A stretch of DNA of 64,000 bases from Edolisoma coerulescens (taxonomy: Eukaryota; Chordata; Aves; Passeriformes; Campephagidae). The notes under the pieces were generated by a model. The model was not told where the DNA came from. It saw only the letters and a list, made by a program, of their open reading frames with translations, and ran no database searches. The position numbers were made by a program, and so were the translations under genes. Below, one piece after another: positions 37,051 to 48,310 of the stretch (its first letter is position 1; each line of letters begins with the position of its first letter). Where the stretch lies: assembly GCA_013397115.1 (NCBI GenBank), contig VWZW01004614.1:129663-193662 (forward strand), read 5' to 3'.

Positions 37051-38076
37051 CTGCTGAATCAGCTGAACTATTGTGTAGTAACAAGGTTGAAAGACATTTT
37101 AAAAGGTGGTGCTCAGAGAATTGAGTATTTTTAAAATGATTTGTGTTCTTCCACTGGCAAAATGAAAAAAAAATTAGTAAAAGTGAAAAATATAGTTTCC
37201 TTCATGCTGTACATTGCTCTGCACTGGCAGTGCAAAAGCAGCTGTATTTCTACCATAGCTGTCCTGACTGAATGGGCTTTGTAGCAGGAGAACAGGACAA
37301 GAACTCGTCCTCCCACTTTTTCATCTGCTCCACAGATGCTTCCTACAGCTTTTCTGTTACTGTATGGTAGCAAGCAAATCTGGGAAAATAGTTCCTAATA
37401 AGAAACTCAATAAATTTCACCTCCTCTCTACTGTTCACAAAGTTTCCATCATCTGACCACAATTTTCGTTCATTTGCTCATTATTGAAATTTATTTGGAG
37501 TGATTCATCAGATAATCTCTATGAATAATTCTTGGTCTGTAGCTTGTTTGCAATCAGTTGTTCATGAGCATATTGATACTTGAAATTCAAACTCTCTTGG
37601 CTGCATGCAAAGAATGATCCCTAAACGACTGTTTAACATTCAGAATCTTTTTTTCCAATGCAATTTCTCTCCATTACAAGTCTCAACTTTGACTTTGCAC
37701 AAATATTCTGCATTATTAATTTTAAGTGATTTTATGTGACCATATCTTGCTGCAGAAGTATCATGTTCAAGTATTCACAAAAAATGAAAGCAAGAGGATT
37801 TGCAAATGTGGGTCAGGGCAAATTTCTGTCCATGCTGAATGAATGTTTTCAGGACCTCATGCAGAAGTGACAAGCCTATGTTGCAGCTTTGGCATTATTC
37901 TGCTCCTAATTAATTTTATTGTAGTTCTACAATTGATGTGAGAGAATGGTAAACCTGTTCTCAAGCATAGATGTAGATGTTTTCTGGCTTCTGTGCATGT
38001 ATTCATCTGCAGACTCTGTATAGCACGTGAAAAAAGGTTGTGTTATCACCGCGTCATGTGTAAAACACATTATGAA
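37051..38076. other. Non-coding AT-rich DNA
   Basis: No genes or recognisable elements. Stop codons are frequent in all frames. Confidence 0.55.
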
Positions 38077-38118
38077 AACACTAGTGTATTTGATCCAACA
38101 CTAGTGTATATTTGATCC
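38077..38118 (+). repeat. 20/22-bp tandem duplication
   Basis: The 20-mer aacactagtgtatttgatcc (38077-38096) is directly repeated at 38097-38118 with a 2-bp TA insertion. Such near-perfect adjacent copies suggest a recent slippage or small duplication. No function is implied. Confidence 0.9.
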
Positions 38119-39032
38119 AAAGTAAGGTACACACATAATATAATGTGGTTTGGACCCAAATATGTTTACTGCATCTGCCAGAACTTAAAATGACAATAGA
38201 GCTTATTTCTTAAGGTAATCATTTGATTAAACAGGAACATCCCAAGCTTTTCCGACAGTTTCTAAATGAGGCAATCGGAGGTTTGGAGTTTTTTTCAAAT
38301 GTGTGATTCAGCAAACAGAGCAAAGTGGAAGGATTCTTCCGGGTAAAGATGGGCTTGGAAAAGCTTTGTCCTTCCCCTACCATACCTTTTTGGAAAAAAT
38401 TTTCTCAGTTAGGATGGTTGGGTGTTTCTTGCACTATTGAATAGGATTGCCAGAAGGAGCCTATTCTTCAAGGCACTAACTGCAGCCAAGTCTGTTCTGT
38501 ACATGGTAAAGCTATGTTGCTTAGCTTTCAAAATATAAAATAACTTATTCATCTCAAATCTCAAATGCTACATTTAATCCTGTTGTTGTCTTTACTAGAT
38601 CACTAGGTAATTCTTGAAGCAAAGCGTTCTTGTATCAAACAGGTCTATACTCCCTTGTAGGTGATAGAGACTGTAGGGAAGAAAGACACTTTCCCCTCAC
38701 CCTCCTCATCAGGTTTACTTGAAAAATATCTGCCAAATTTTTTTTCTCCATAGAATTAATATTTTTTCATTGCGTGGGCTGATAAATGTTGTCTGGCAAC
38801 TCTGTATGCGTTGTCACCAGCAACTGGAAACTGCACACATTAGAAATCTCTACTACAGACAAGCTGGTTACAGCCCTTGCCCCCTGACGAGGATTGTGTG
38901 GTCTAATGAGTGGGAGCTATTTCACTTCTACCAAAGGAAAATTATTGCTTGTGATTCCTTGGCTAGTAGTAGTTCCTTCAAACCAAGTGTGAGTGTTTCC
39001 TTACACAAGCCCTAACAACCTACAGAGCCTAT
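38119..39032. other. Non-coding DNA, no gene seen
   Basis: A 98-codon plus-strand frame (38719-39015) has no recognisable motif. Nothing else is supportable. Confidence 0.5.
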
Positions 39033-39075
39033 GGGTCTGATTCCCATTTACACCAAAGGCAGTGTAAGTAAACAG
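39033..39075. repeat. Possible ancient amniote repeat scrap
   Basis: gggtctgattcccatttaca followed by caaaggcagtgtaag resembles the 'gggtctgattct...ttacacc...gtgtaag' module of old amniote repeats. It is short and diverged, and chance similarity is possible. Confidence 0.35.
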
Positions 39076-39284
39076 GTACCTTATAAATTATGCTTTGAAG
39101 CTCTTTACATTGCTAAGCTTTTAAGGTAGCTTTAATGTAACAGAGAGCCAGGACAAATTCAAGTCATCATATAGCAGTCGGAGAATAGCCAGAGCAGAAA
39201 CCCATTGCCCTTCTCCACAGTGTTTTGGGGACATTGGTCTTCTCCAGCTTCCCTGTTTGGGGATATAGATAAGTCATTGTTTAG

Positions 39285-39720
39285 GAATGGCACTCCCAAC
39301 TTTAGTGCTCCCACAGAGATTCTCCAAACCACGTGCTGCTCACTCCCCTCTCTTCCCCTGCAGCAGGCTGGAGAGGAGAATTGGAGGTTCGAAAGGTGAA
39401 AATCACGAGCTGAGAACAATTTACTAGAAACAGCAATGAGATAAGAAAGCGAACAGTAACAGCAACATTGTTAATATCAAACTGTACGAGATAGGCAAAT
39501 GATTCGCATGTGATTCCTCGGAACCAGTGTTACCCGACTCCTCCCCCTGCCACTCTCACTTGACTGGAAAAGACCCCTTCTGCCCGGAACAGAGTCACTT
39601 CACCCCGCCCCCAGCAACGATGTGAGGTGGTGTAGAACAACCTCTGGCCATGCCCCCTCTTGGCTACCCCTCCTGGCTACCGCAAAAATTAACCCTCTTC
39701 TGGCCAGACAAAGACAAGGT
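39285..39720 (-). mobile_element. Decayed avian ERVL-type solo LTR
   Basis: Read on the plus strand, the order is ccacgtgctgctcactcccc, a purine patch, aatcacgagctgagaaca with attta, an AT-rich stretch, 'gtgaggtggtgtagaaca' then 'ctggccatgccccctcttgg', and finally 'aaattaaccctcttctggcc'. This is the reverse complement of the common bird ERVL LTR, whose sense strand starts near 'tgtcctggtttcagctggga', carries an A-rich polyadenylation signal before 'ctgttcttatctcaaccc', and ends in 'gcttagttgccggctggggt'. The polyadenylation signal appears here as AGTAAA (minus strand, 39420-39425). The U3 part has lost a block before the 'aaattaaccct' end. Neither terminal TG/CA nor target-site duplications are clear. 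No gag, pol or env sequence flanks it, so it is a solo or fragmentary LTR. Confidence 0.75.
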
Positions 39721-42700
39721 AGCATCTTGGAGAATCGGGGAGAAAGAAGAGACATCCCCTAGCTCTCTAGTTATTAGGGATGTGAGAAACTCTGGTGCAA
39801 TTTCATGCTCTGATGGAGCAGATTGGAGTCTCTTGCAGTGAAGGTTGCCATACTGAGGGCACAGGGCTTGTTTCTTCTGCCAAGATGAGCCTGTGGGTGT
39901 GACGAGCCGTGCAGTCTCCAGGTTAGCAAATCAGACTGTAAATGGAGGAGAAATGCCTGCTGCCTCTCTTGTGATGATGTGATAGACTGGAATTTGACTT
40001 ATTAGTTTGGGACTAGCCCTCAAATCCTTTCTTGAGAAAAAAGCAAGTGAATAATTTGAAAAAGAGAGTGTTATTCCATATTCCACCTCTTCTCCAAAGC
40101 ATGTGACATATACAAGAAGAAAACACCCCGATTTTGCTTGCTGCGCTATCCCCACATCTACCTGTAGCCAGGATATATTAGCTGGATTGTAAGGATTAGG
40201 AGAATCAATCTCATTGCCTCCTGGTCAGGTCACAGATCAAGTGTCTGAATTCCTCCCAAGGACATTTGAATTAATTTAGCAAAGGACCCTGAACCCTCTT
40301 TCTTATAAAGGTGATAAATATTCTTCCCACTAACCTTGGACAGAAAGGAGGCAGTGGTACAGTTACAATTGCTGCTTCTTTCACCCACATTTGTGACAAG
40401 ATGGATTTATTGATAGGCCCGGTGAAACAAGTACTTCCGGAAAAGAACAGCTCTAAACTGCCCCTGGAACTATCCAAAAGCTCAATGGCATTTCACAGGT
40501 CTGAATTTTGGAGTGAGGCACCTGAGGTGACTGTTAATCACCAATTCATTTCACCACCCCCTCCTCTCCCCAGTGTTTTCACAGTTGTAGTCCAGTGATT
40601 TTTGTCTGTTCATGAAGATGATCCCATTAATGGCATGACCTGAGGAGCATCACCTCATTTTCTGTCTTGGCATTTCCTTCAGACACAGGAACTTTTATCC
40701 TGGACTTTCCCAGCCCTCATATATAAGGTAAACCATACCAGAGGATGAAGGATCCTTTCTCCTTTACACTGCCTGGCACGAGGCAGGACAGCAGAAAAGT
40801 TAGCTTCACTCTATGTGTCACCAAGTACCTAGGGACAGAAAAACTGCAGTATTTTTGACTTGCATAATGGAGGCTTTAATTTTTCTATAAACTACACAAT
40901 GGCATATTCAATAATTACAGTCCAATGACAATTGTCCAAGTAAGTGCATATCGTGTTTCATTACCCTTACTTTTTATTGTTGTTCCTCACTTGCTTTAAT
41001 TTGGTAAATTCAGTGATTTGAATAGAGTCTCCAGTTCTTAGTGTGTAATAGGGAGGAATTACTGATCAATTTGTTAGCTCAGTTATAAATAGTGAAAAAG
41101 CTCCTGGCCAGTCAAAGTCCTACATTAGTACAGGTGTTTTAGAAACAATTATTCAGCCCCACTACAGAGAAAGAAAATAACTTGTGATGAGGGGAAAAGA
41201 AATATTCATTTGTCCTGTGTGCAGAGCATGTAACAAACTAATCTCAAGAGCCAAGAACAGCTTCCCACTACAGTGAATAAGACATCCATTACCATTCCCT
41301 CTGCTCTTCCCCTTTACCTGTGCTATTTGGAAAAACATTTCCTGCTTTCCCTACTGCTCCTCTATCCAAGCCTCAAAGTCTTTGCCTTTCCTGGTGTCCA
41401 AAGCACTTGCTCTTTCACTTCTGTGTTTGATTGAGTTTTTATGAAGCCTTGACATGACCCCTTCCCCTACTCTTCCATAAGTTTCTAGCTGAACAATTTT
41501 GTTGTTCTTTGTCATGCACTTGATTGACTATTGAGGTTGCAGGTGATGTGGCAGGACAAGGCAAAGATGGAGGTTGGGTGGGTCTTGCATATCTGGAACA
41601 TCATGGAATATTCAGAGGATCTTCATCATGTGAGAGAGCAACAAGATGAATAAAAGGCTTGGGTACTGAAAAATTTTGAGGGGCATTAGGATGTTTTCCT
41701 GAGGCGATTCGTCTGAGGTGGTTCTTAGGTGTGCAAATGACAGTGCTTACACACCATCTCCTTCCTCAGCACAGTGTGACACTCCACCCAGAGCTTCAAG
41801 AGTTCTGTCCAAAACTTTCTGTCCAAAGCAGGCCTTTAGTGGGTGGCAGACTCCACTTTCTCAGGTAGAGGCCTTTACCCATTTATGAACTGTGCCTACC
41901 TGGATTTTCTGCTGACAGTAGCACAGCTGTCTGTGCTGCGCTCTGCAGGTGTGAAGCTGCACAGGTGCCTTCAATGCCCTGGGGAGATGAGATGGGTTGG
42001 CAAGAAGTGGAGGCTGCAAGTACCAGCCAAGCCTCTGGATGTAGGATGCTGACACATCTGGTGGGACAGTGCTCTCTATGCAGTGTCTCCTCTGTGAAAG
42101 GGCAGTGTGTGGCTGGATGGAAACATCATATGAGCAGGGCCAGCCCATGTCCAGCCACACGGACCATGTTGGAAAAGCAAGATATAATGCTGTGACTGAC
42201 TGGAAGAGTCTTGGTTATTACAAAGACAGATTGTGTGCAGCAGTGGTTAAAAGAGTTGCACAACAGCTACAAATCAAAACAATAGAGAAAAAGTTGGTGG
42301 GAGTAAAAGCTACAATGTAAAATAGAAGGGATTCCACTATACAAAGTAGTGTCCACTAGACCCACACCAGATCAAATTTGTGCTTAAATCACAGAAACTC
42401 CAGTTCCCTTATGATTTGTAGCTAGTCTGGCAGTTCTTCTTTGCTATATGGTATTTTCCCATTCTTTTTTTTTTTTTCAAGTCACTGTAAGACTTTCCTC
42501 ATGACAAATGTCTGGACACTCCACTTTTCTCTCCACACAACCTCTCTTTTTAAAGAATCTGTCCATCAGTCAGAAGAGGATGTTTTTTTCCTACCAGTAG
42601 TTCATCATGTGGCAATAGGCAGCTAGGTCTGCTGAGAGCAGTATCTCCAGCTAAGCAAAATGTCTTTCCTCTTGCCGTGTGCAGAGACTGTGAAGCTGCA

Positions 42701-45700
42701 GATCCACCAGGCATGCCAGCACCTTCTGTTTAAAATCTATTTTTGCTTTGGGCTTGGGCCAACAGTTCAAAGCCAATTGCAGTGGTTGAGTCCAGACTTC
42801 TACGAAATGGCTTTCTCGGGTAGAGTCTAATACCTTTCCTTGACAACCTTGTCAGTACTGGAGCATGTTTCCACATCTTGGCTTGGGGTTAAACACATTC
42901 AACATGTTGTGCAAAATGGAGGCTCAAATACAAAATGGAATTCACAGTTTGAGATTGCTGGATCCCACTGTGTCATGGTATAAATGGTACTCCTCCAGCT
43001 GCCTGGAATGGCAGGCTCTCCACTGGTCTCCCTGCTCTGGAGGGAATACGGTAAAACTAGATAGGGAGGTGGACAATAAAAAAAGATTGGAGGCATAGAA
43101 TGACTTCCATATGAATAGAGAATGAAAAGGTTGGGATCATCTGGAGAGGAAATGAAAAAGTACATGGTAGACCTATCCAAGCTAGTTAATAGACCTGAGA
43201 AGATAAATCAGATGCTCTTCCTTACCATTTTTCCTTATGCATACACAAAAAAATCCCAGCGGAACACAGTGAAACTGAGACAGCAAATTAAAATTTATAA
43301 ACAGTTGCACAACAGGTATTTACCTTATGAAAGTCATTATTCTGGGATATCACTGAGATCGGGAAGATGGAAGACACGAAAGAGGCTGAAATTTATCTGT
43401 AGGGGAAACACCTGTGGGATCTAAACTATGAATAAATAAATAGAAGAAAAACCCCTAAGCTACTCTGTACTTGGTGGGAGACAGGTAAAACCTTTCTTTT
43501 GTTTACCGAGCCTAGTTTCTATGTATTTGGAAACTATTCGGTGTCCCTGATCATGCCCTGGCAACCATCTGAAGGGAAAGGAAAGTGTCTCAGGGGGATG
43601 GAGATGAGGGAGAGGTGTTGGTGGCCTCTTCTCAGTGCCAGCGCTTTGAGGATTGTGGCCATCAGCACCTTTTGAAACCACTGGCAACTGCTAGCCTTTG
43701 TTGGATTGTTGAGTTTGGCATAAGGGAAATACAGAGTAATGAGGCATCAGGGACAGGACCTAACTGTGTGGTAGGTCCTTGTCAGTGGGAATATCCACAG
43801 CTCCCAAGACCTCTTGGTCCATAGATGCCCTGACATGGATAAATAACTATAGGGCCCCTAGGCCAAAATCCAAAGAAGGATGTGGATGCCTAATGTATGA
43901 TTTAAACTGTCACCAGGTGCCGAAATTTGAGCCAAGAAAGCTCTTTAAGGTCCTGCAACTCTGCAGCTGTGTACACTGAGCAGTCCTGCTGGTTTGGCTG
44001 AGCTGAACCTACATCTTTCAAGAGCTAGAGTTCAGGAGTCTCCACTTCTGGGGAAAGTGTCCAGAGCAGAAGACTGCAGAACCTGTCTGTCCTTTCTCTG
44101 GCCTCATGAACTCTCCTTTTTCTGTTGGCACAGGAGGCTTTTCTTCGTCAGGAGATGTGGGAGCTGCTCCACCTGCCTCTCAGGGAAACAAGCGATTGAT
44201 GCAGTCCACAGAAGGGTGTCTAGGACAGCTTCATGGAAGTGGGTGATATGGAATCTGACCACCCAAAGACAAGGGAACTTAACTCCTCCTTTTAGGAAAT
44301 CACAGGGTAACTGCTGAGCTGTTATATATAAGACTCTCATCACCACCCCTGCTAATGAAAGCATCTCAAGCTTTCATGATTATCAGGAAACTGTAGGTAT
44401 GCTTTGAATATATTTACTGGATCCAGCCTCCTTGAACTGAGGCACAAGTCATGAATCTCACAGTCTTTGGCAGAGATGGAGAAAAAGTATTTGGCTCAGC
44501 CAGTATCATGGTTCCATTGGGCATGCTTTGTAGCAGAAATGTTGACGCCAAACTAAGCTTTCCTGTGCAAACTTAAGCGCTTACAGACTCTCAGACATCT
44601 AAAGGATTAAGCAAATCCTTTGTGGATCACATATTTGGACATGGGTGACTAAATTCCGCCTAAAGTGCTTGAGAAGTTGGTTTGTGCACATTGTAATTTT
44701 CCAGTTCCTTCCAACTAACCCTTTGGTGTTATATTGGTGATAATTACTTCTCTGTCTTTGAGTGTCTGTCTCAAAGGGATCTGTCTTCTCAGTAGCATAA
44801 CTTTTTGTGCAACTGGTAGAAACCATCCTCTCTCTCAAACCACCTCTCTGATTAAAATAGCCAAATTCAGAGCAATTGTTTGCATTCCGGATTTAGTTCT
44901 GAAGTTTGCTGTCTCCTTTTCTGAAGTAATGAACAGCTCCTGCACCTCATCTGTTTTTTCCCATCCATTTCAGCTGGTGTGATGCAAGATGTTGTTTCTT
45001 TCTATCAGCTTTACCTTGTTTCTATGACAGCATTACACGTACAAGAGGATTAAATCTCTGGGAAAGACACATCCAATGTCACTGAGTATTCTCAACAGCT
45101 CAAAGGAAAACCAGGTACTTTGTCTAACTGTGTACCTCTTGCAACCAGAATACAAATGTTCTGAACCTGTGAAGAAAGAGACTTGAGTTTTCTACCATTG
45201 ACAGAGAACTGAAGAGCCGTGTAGGTAAAGACAATTATTACAGTCCTGCTGCTCAGCCACTGTGCTCCCCACAGAAAAGCTGTGTAGCTGTTGTGCTATT
45301 TTTCATGAAAGAGCGACTCCTTTTCTAGCTGGTTGTACCCTGGGGGAGCTGCTCCAGGAGTTTTTCCAGCTAGAGCAAGATTAGGGACGGTGAAGGCCAG
45401 CTCCTCATCAGGAGCAGGCAGGCAGCAAAGACTACTTCTTTCAAAGTATGAAGAGCAGTGAAATATCCAGGGCAAGATTCATCCTGGCTAGCTGCTGATG
45501 TCAAGAGTAGAGGCATTCACGCCTGTGTTAGTCATCTAGCTCTCCCAAGAGCCCATGGAGACCTAGTTCTGGGTTAGATTAAGATGAAATGTGTCCAAAA
45601 GCATCTGTTTCTCCCCTCTGCCCCAATGCCAAATGAGCCCCGTGCTATCTAGGTCAGACATAGACATCTACATCCAACCTACCTCATCCTCAGCAGGTGC

Positions 45701-46581
45701 TTGCCTAAGATGAGGTGGGTGGAAGCCTCTTAGCTGAGTCTAGCTGCACCCATAGAACTTGCCTCAGTGTGTACAATGTGCTGCTGCTCCAGAGAGGGAG
45801 AGCAGCTGTCCCCAACACATTTGCTTTGCTGCCTGCTACTTGTGCCAGAAGGGTGGTGGCACATCTGCATCCCTCCCCAGTCACATCTGGTTGAGATGCA
45901 GTAACAGATTCTCTGTACAAGGCACCTCCTGAGGGCTATGAGGGGAAGACTGATGCAGCATTTGAAGCAAGGGTGGCCAGCAAGAGACATATCCCTCTTT
46001 GTCTCATTTTGTTTTCACCCACACAGCTCGTAGCTGCTTACAGAATGAGATCTGGCCCTGTAGGAAGTACACATGCTTGCATGTGTTGGATGCACACACA
46101 TAGATGTATGTTTGTATATGGTTTATTGAGAATTAAAAATGCTTCTTTTTGCCTCAGACAGTGCTTCCAGTGCTTGCCTTTTCAGCTGGGGGGACTGTGT
46201 TTTTAATCTCGCTAATACAAAGAAAACAATGGACCTCTTTCTCTGCTAGCTGTAAAGGGTCATAAGTAAAATGAGTTTTGGCAGACTCATTCCAACTAGA
46301 CATGCAACCACATGCAAAAATGACTCTAAATCTAGTATGTCATTTGTCAGGGTTAACCCTTCCCTTCCTCAAAGGAAAGGAGCTCATTTGCTATCTTCTT
46401 GTAGTCTGTATTTGGAAATTTTTCTTGCCTCTATAAAACTCTAAACTGCAGGAATTTATAGTGGCCTTTTTTTTCATAAGCCTTTATTTCTCTTCAGAGT
46501 TATGATAAATGCAACTTTATCCCTGCTTCTGGGAACAGGACACAGTACTTTCATGCAAGAATGGGTACCCTTAAAACCAAG
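39721..46581. other. Non-coding DNA, no gene seen
   Basis: Many open frames of 60-107 codons lie on both strands and none is recognisable. A basic 100-codon plus-strand frame at 43122-43424 was considered and set aside. A T-run lies at 42465-42478. A direct match gcttatac(c/t) is repeated near 32.2 kb but not here. No RNA genes or clear transposons were seen. Confidence 0.45.
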
Positions 46582-46619
46582 GAAAGTGTTTTCCTCCCCT
46601 GAAAGTGTTTTCCTCCCCT
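46582..46619 (+). repeat. Perfect 19-bp tandem duplication
   Basis: gaaagtgttttcctcccct occurs twice back to back (46582-46600 and 46601-46619). A G-run and an ambiguous base (N at 46635) follow at once, so the duplication could be a real slippage event or a local assembly or polishing artefact. Confidence 0.95.
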
Positions 46620-46634
46620 GTTCAGATGGGGGGG

Positions 46635-46635
46635 N
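46635..46635. other. Ambiguous base (N) after a G-run
   Basis: A single N follows an eight-base G-run. It marks an unresolved call at a homopolymer, and homopolymer length here may be wrong. Confidence 0.95.
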
Positions 46636-47786
46636 AACCTTAAAAACTGTTGGACTCAACCGTGTGCATTTCTGCAAGTCCTGGTTACCAGCATGAAAGT
46701 AGTTTAATGGAATAAGGTTACTGCTGTGAGAAATCACTGAACTTAAGTCAGTCCAGAAGTCTTTGAGAAATATTATATTGCACCTGAGACTTTAAGCACA
46801 CAGCCATTGGTGTAATACCTGCTACAGCAGGAGAAACAGGAACTGACCTTCATCTGCAGCTATTTCCAGCAGGAAAAGAAACACTGAAAACATCCCAGTC
46901 CATTTTCCAGCCTGTGAGGTTTCTGATGTTAGTGAGTGTTGTTTTATGCGGTTGTCATAGATAAACAAGCAAGGGATCCAATGCAAGATGTAGTTCATAT
47001 AAATCCTTGGTTTACTCTGAGAAAATGGTATCTATAGAGCAGTGCCAGAAGGTAACATTGGGCAAGGCAAATGACTTGGATGTATGAGACAAAGTGGTAT
47101 CTTACCCACTTTGAAATACATTTCTTGGAAAAGTTGGTCTGAACTGGTCTGATTCTGTCTATGTTTCTCCCACTTACTCTCTTTCCCCTCCCACAATCAA
47201 GAAAACACCGTTCCCAGATATCCCAGAGGACATTCCTAATTGAAAGCAATGATTGTGAGTCATTCCTGTATATTAAGTGAAATACTCTTGCTTGCTTCCC
47301 AAGGGATAAAGTGATTAAACCCAATAGAGAAGGGCCCAGGAACTCCTGCTGTCCCTGCAACCCTGAAATTAAAAATCAAGATGATAAGTTAGTGGTACAG
47401 TGTTTTCTTTCAAAACACATCTCTCCCTGAACTACCAGAGCCCACATACAAAGAGACAGAAAATGGATTGCATTTCTGACAGTTTACGATTCAGATTGTT
47501 TCGCTGAGACTGTTTGTTCGTCTGAACAAACTGTACGCTACACTGTCCTGTTGTCTGGGATATAATGGAATATAATGTTAGCCTCGGACAGTGGTTCTTG
47601 AGCCAGTGCCAGCCTCACTAATGAGCATGTGGTTTCAATAATAATATGGCTACTTGTAAGATGGCTGGCCACAAGCCAAGCACTTAATATGGAGGGGGCA
47701 ACAGATGTAAAAAAGTACCATCCCTGACATGATTGCATTTCCAAAAATTCTCTGGCAAAAAATTTAAGACTCAGCAAATCGGGATA
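46636..47786. other. Non-coding DNA, no gene seen
   Basis: A 121-codon minus-strand frame (46995-47360) has no recognisable motif. A perfect 8-bp stem with a 4-nt loop (gtttgttc-gtct-gaacaaac) lies near 47512-47531 and is too short to call an RNA gene. Confidence 0.45.
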
Positions 47787-47946
47787 ATGAAGAATCTCCC
47801 CATATCAGGAGAGGACGAAGCTCTGAAAAATGAACAGGAGCCCTGTGAGCTTTGTGCACACATGGTAAAAAATATGAAATATAAGAACAGGGGTGATAAA
47901 AGAACTGATAATTCTTTATGGAAAAAATTCAGGCTGGTAATGGAAG
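47787..47946 (+). CDS. Candidate first exon of a small unknown two-exon gene
   Basis: From an ATG at 47787 (A at -3 and A at +4) the frame is open and reads a hydrophilic peptide: MKNLPISGEDEALKNEQEP, then a Cys-x-x-Cys pair, then a Lys/Arg-rich stretch to KKFRL. A weak donor (gaag/gtgctg) at 47947 leaves phase 1. The following 164 bp are almost only a TTTCCC repeat and end in an acceptor at 48110, also phase 1, so both parts join in frame with an Asp codon at the junction. The joined product would be 119 residues. I do not recognise the protein. The frame also ends at an unspliced TAG shortly after the donor, so it may be a chance frame. Confidence 0.22.
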
Positions 47947-47962
47947 GTGCTGGATAGTTAGA

Positions 47963-48090
47963 TTTCCCTTTCCCTTTCCCTTTCCCTTTCCCTTTCCCTT
48001 TCCCTTTCCCTATCCNTCCCTTTCCCTCTCCCTTTCCCTTTCCCCTTCCCTTCCCTTCCCTTCCCTTCCCTTCCCTTTCTCCTCTTTTTC
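47963..48090 (+). repeat. (TTTCCC)n hexanucleotide repeat, grading to TTCCC
   Basis: Perfect TTTCCC units run from 47963 to about 48010, with an interruption and an N at 48016. They continue as TTTCCC, CTCCC and TTCCC variants to about 48078 and then a pyrimidine run. One strand is all pyrimidine, so it can form triplex DNA, and it supplies a strong polypyrimidine tract for a splice acceptor just downstream. Because the unit is 6 bp, frames stay open through it and yield artificial Phe-Pro or Ser-Leu peptides. Confidence 0.97.
48016..48016. other. Ambiguous base (N) inside the TTTCCC repeat
   Basis: A single unresolved base sits in the hexanucleotide tract. Repeat copy number here should be considered uncertain. 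Confidence 0.95.
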
Positions 48091-48110
48091 CAAAGCTTGT
48101 GTCATTCCAG

Positions 48111-48310
48111 ACTTGGACCTAAAAGTCCAAGTGCATCAAGATGGTGAAATGAATTACAGTTTAATAATATTCCCACCACACAGACAAAATGGATTCAATT
48201 ACATAATGGTAGCATTAAATGTTATTGTGAAGGAGATCCAGAGTCTTGAGTCCAGACTTTCAGAAAACCATGATAAGCTGCTTAAAACAGCTGAAATAGC
48301 ACATTTATAG
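48111..48310 (+). CDS. Candidate terminal coding exon downstream of the TTTCCC tract (unknown protein)
   Basis: A long pyrimidine tract and gtgtcattccag form a plausible splice acceptor ending at 48110. From there the frame is open to a TAG at 48308-48310. The peptide has a varied, protein-like composition: DLDLKVQVHQDGEMNYSLII, then a Pro-Pro-His-Arg loop, then a Leu/Ile-spaced helix-like segment (VIVKEIQSLESRLSENHDKL) suggesting a coiled coil. An alternative acceptor at 48095 keeps the same phase. I know of no matching family. No AATAAA was seen in the next 300 bp, which is a point against a complete gene. The exon also starts with an 8-bp inverted repeat (acttggac...gtccaagt). A decayed exon or chance frame is equally possible. 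Confidence 0.3.

Noticed and set aside
43090..43145. Reverse CR1 tail (catagaatg ... ttgggatcatctgg)
   Set aside because: Two short word matches only. The intervening sequence does not fit CR1.
43122..43424. Basic 100-codon frame as a gene
   Set aside because: Lys/Arg-rich and AT-driven, with no known motif and no convincing splice or polyadenylation context.
46340..46380. Start of an ERVL LTR (gtcagggttaaccc)
   Set aside because: The similarity ends after about fifteen bases and no LTR body follows.
47509..47534. Hairpin as a microRNA or structured RNA
   Set aside because: The stem is only 8 bp with a 4-nt loop, far below a microRNA precursor.
47918..48310. Unspliced 130-codon frame through the TTTCCC repeat
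   Set aside because: The repeat unit is six bases, so it stays open automatically and gives an artificial Phe-Pro peptide. Only the part after the repeat is worth considering.
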